A DNA stretch of 29,236 bases. Origin: Selaginella moellendorffii. Taxonomy: Eukaryota > Streptophyta > Lycopodiopsida > Selaginellales > Selaginellaceae. This document shows positions 29,232 to 29,236 of the stretch, piece by piece (the first letter of the stretch is position 1; every line of letters starts with the position of its first letter). The position numbers were made by a program, and so were the translations under genes. The stretch lies in contig NW_003314368.1 in NCBI RefSeq assembly GCF_000143415.4, positions 545,117 through 574,352 of the forward strand. Direction: 5' to 3'. Under the pieces are notes generated by a model, which searched no databases, had not been told where the DNA came from, and saw only the letters and a program-made list of their open reading frames with translations.

Positions 29232-29236
29232 TTCCT
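29190..29236. repeat. T-rich low-complexity tract at window edge
   Basis: CCTCCCTCTC followed by about 40 bases of T broken by single C. It could be a real poly-T tract or an assembly edge. Confidence 0.85.

Overview
The window looks like nuclear DNA of a lycophyte, most probably Selaginella. The grounds are spliceosomal introns of only about 38-60 bp, intron-poor PPR genes of the PLS/E type, plant CoaD and germin-like genes, and plant-type telomeric repeats. This is inference; no search was run.

Left end (1-7.1 kb): compact host genes. Two PPR genes are divergent, with start codons 29 bp apart; the left one runs off the window. Five bases after the second PPR gene stops, a 15-exon gene starts. 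It encodes an RNase H1-type hybrid-binding domain followed by two complete RNase H domains, duplicated exon for exon. A germin-like (cupin) gene lies on the minus strand, and a six-exon phosphopantetheine adenylyltransferase gene lies divergent from it.

7.1-10.28 kb: AT-rich, decayed, non-coding DNA with two long (TA)n tracts. It ends in part of an LTR in minus orientation.

10.28-22.70 kb: a 12.4-kb DNA transposon inserted into that LTR. It has inverted termini of about 25 bp and a flanking TATA duplication. A related LTR at 23.68-24.68 kb gives the empty site. The element carries two divergent genes. On the minus strand, one frame-consistent 10-exon gene of about 1,627 codons joins a ParB-like domain, an uncharacterised region, acidic and proline-rich linkers, and a plant FCP1/NIF-like HAD domain. 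On the plus strand, a transposase-like gene carries the DNxxxENKN and GHTHEDxD signatures of the DUF7869 type. About 20 copies or partial copies of a 22-bp palindrome (arms ATGGCRTG / CAYGCCAT) are scattered through the element and were not seen outside it. They lie in the intergenic spacer, inside introns, in the termini and even in codons. Each gene is interrupted only by in-frame stops that are one C-to-T change from Gln or Arg codons. No frameshift was found in the minus-strand gene.

22.70-29.24 kb: the rest of the split LTR (minus), then a large inverted repeat whose centre is (GAGTCC)-like hexamer arrays. After this comes a plus-strand LTR, an initiator-Met-tRNA-type primer binding site, and about 4.2 kb of ORF-free internal sequence resembling a LARD-type non-autonomous retrotransposon. 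The window ends in another hexamer array and a T-rich tract.

The most notable system is the 12.4-kb transposon: a ParB-like/HAD fusion protein and a DDE-like protein on an element studded with its own palindromic sites, recalling a ParB-parS arrangement.
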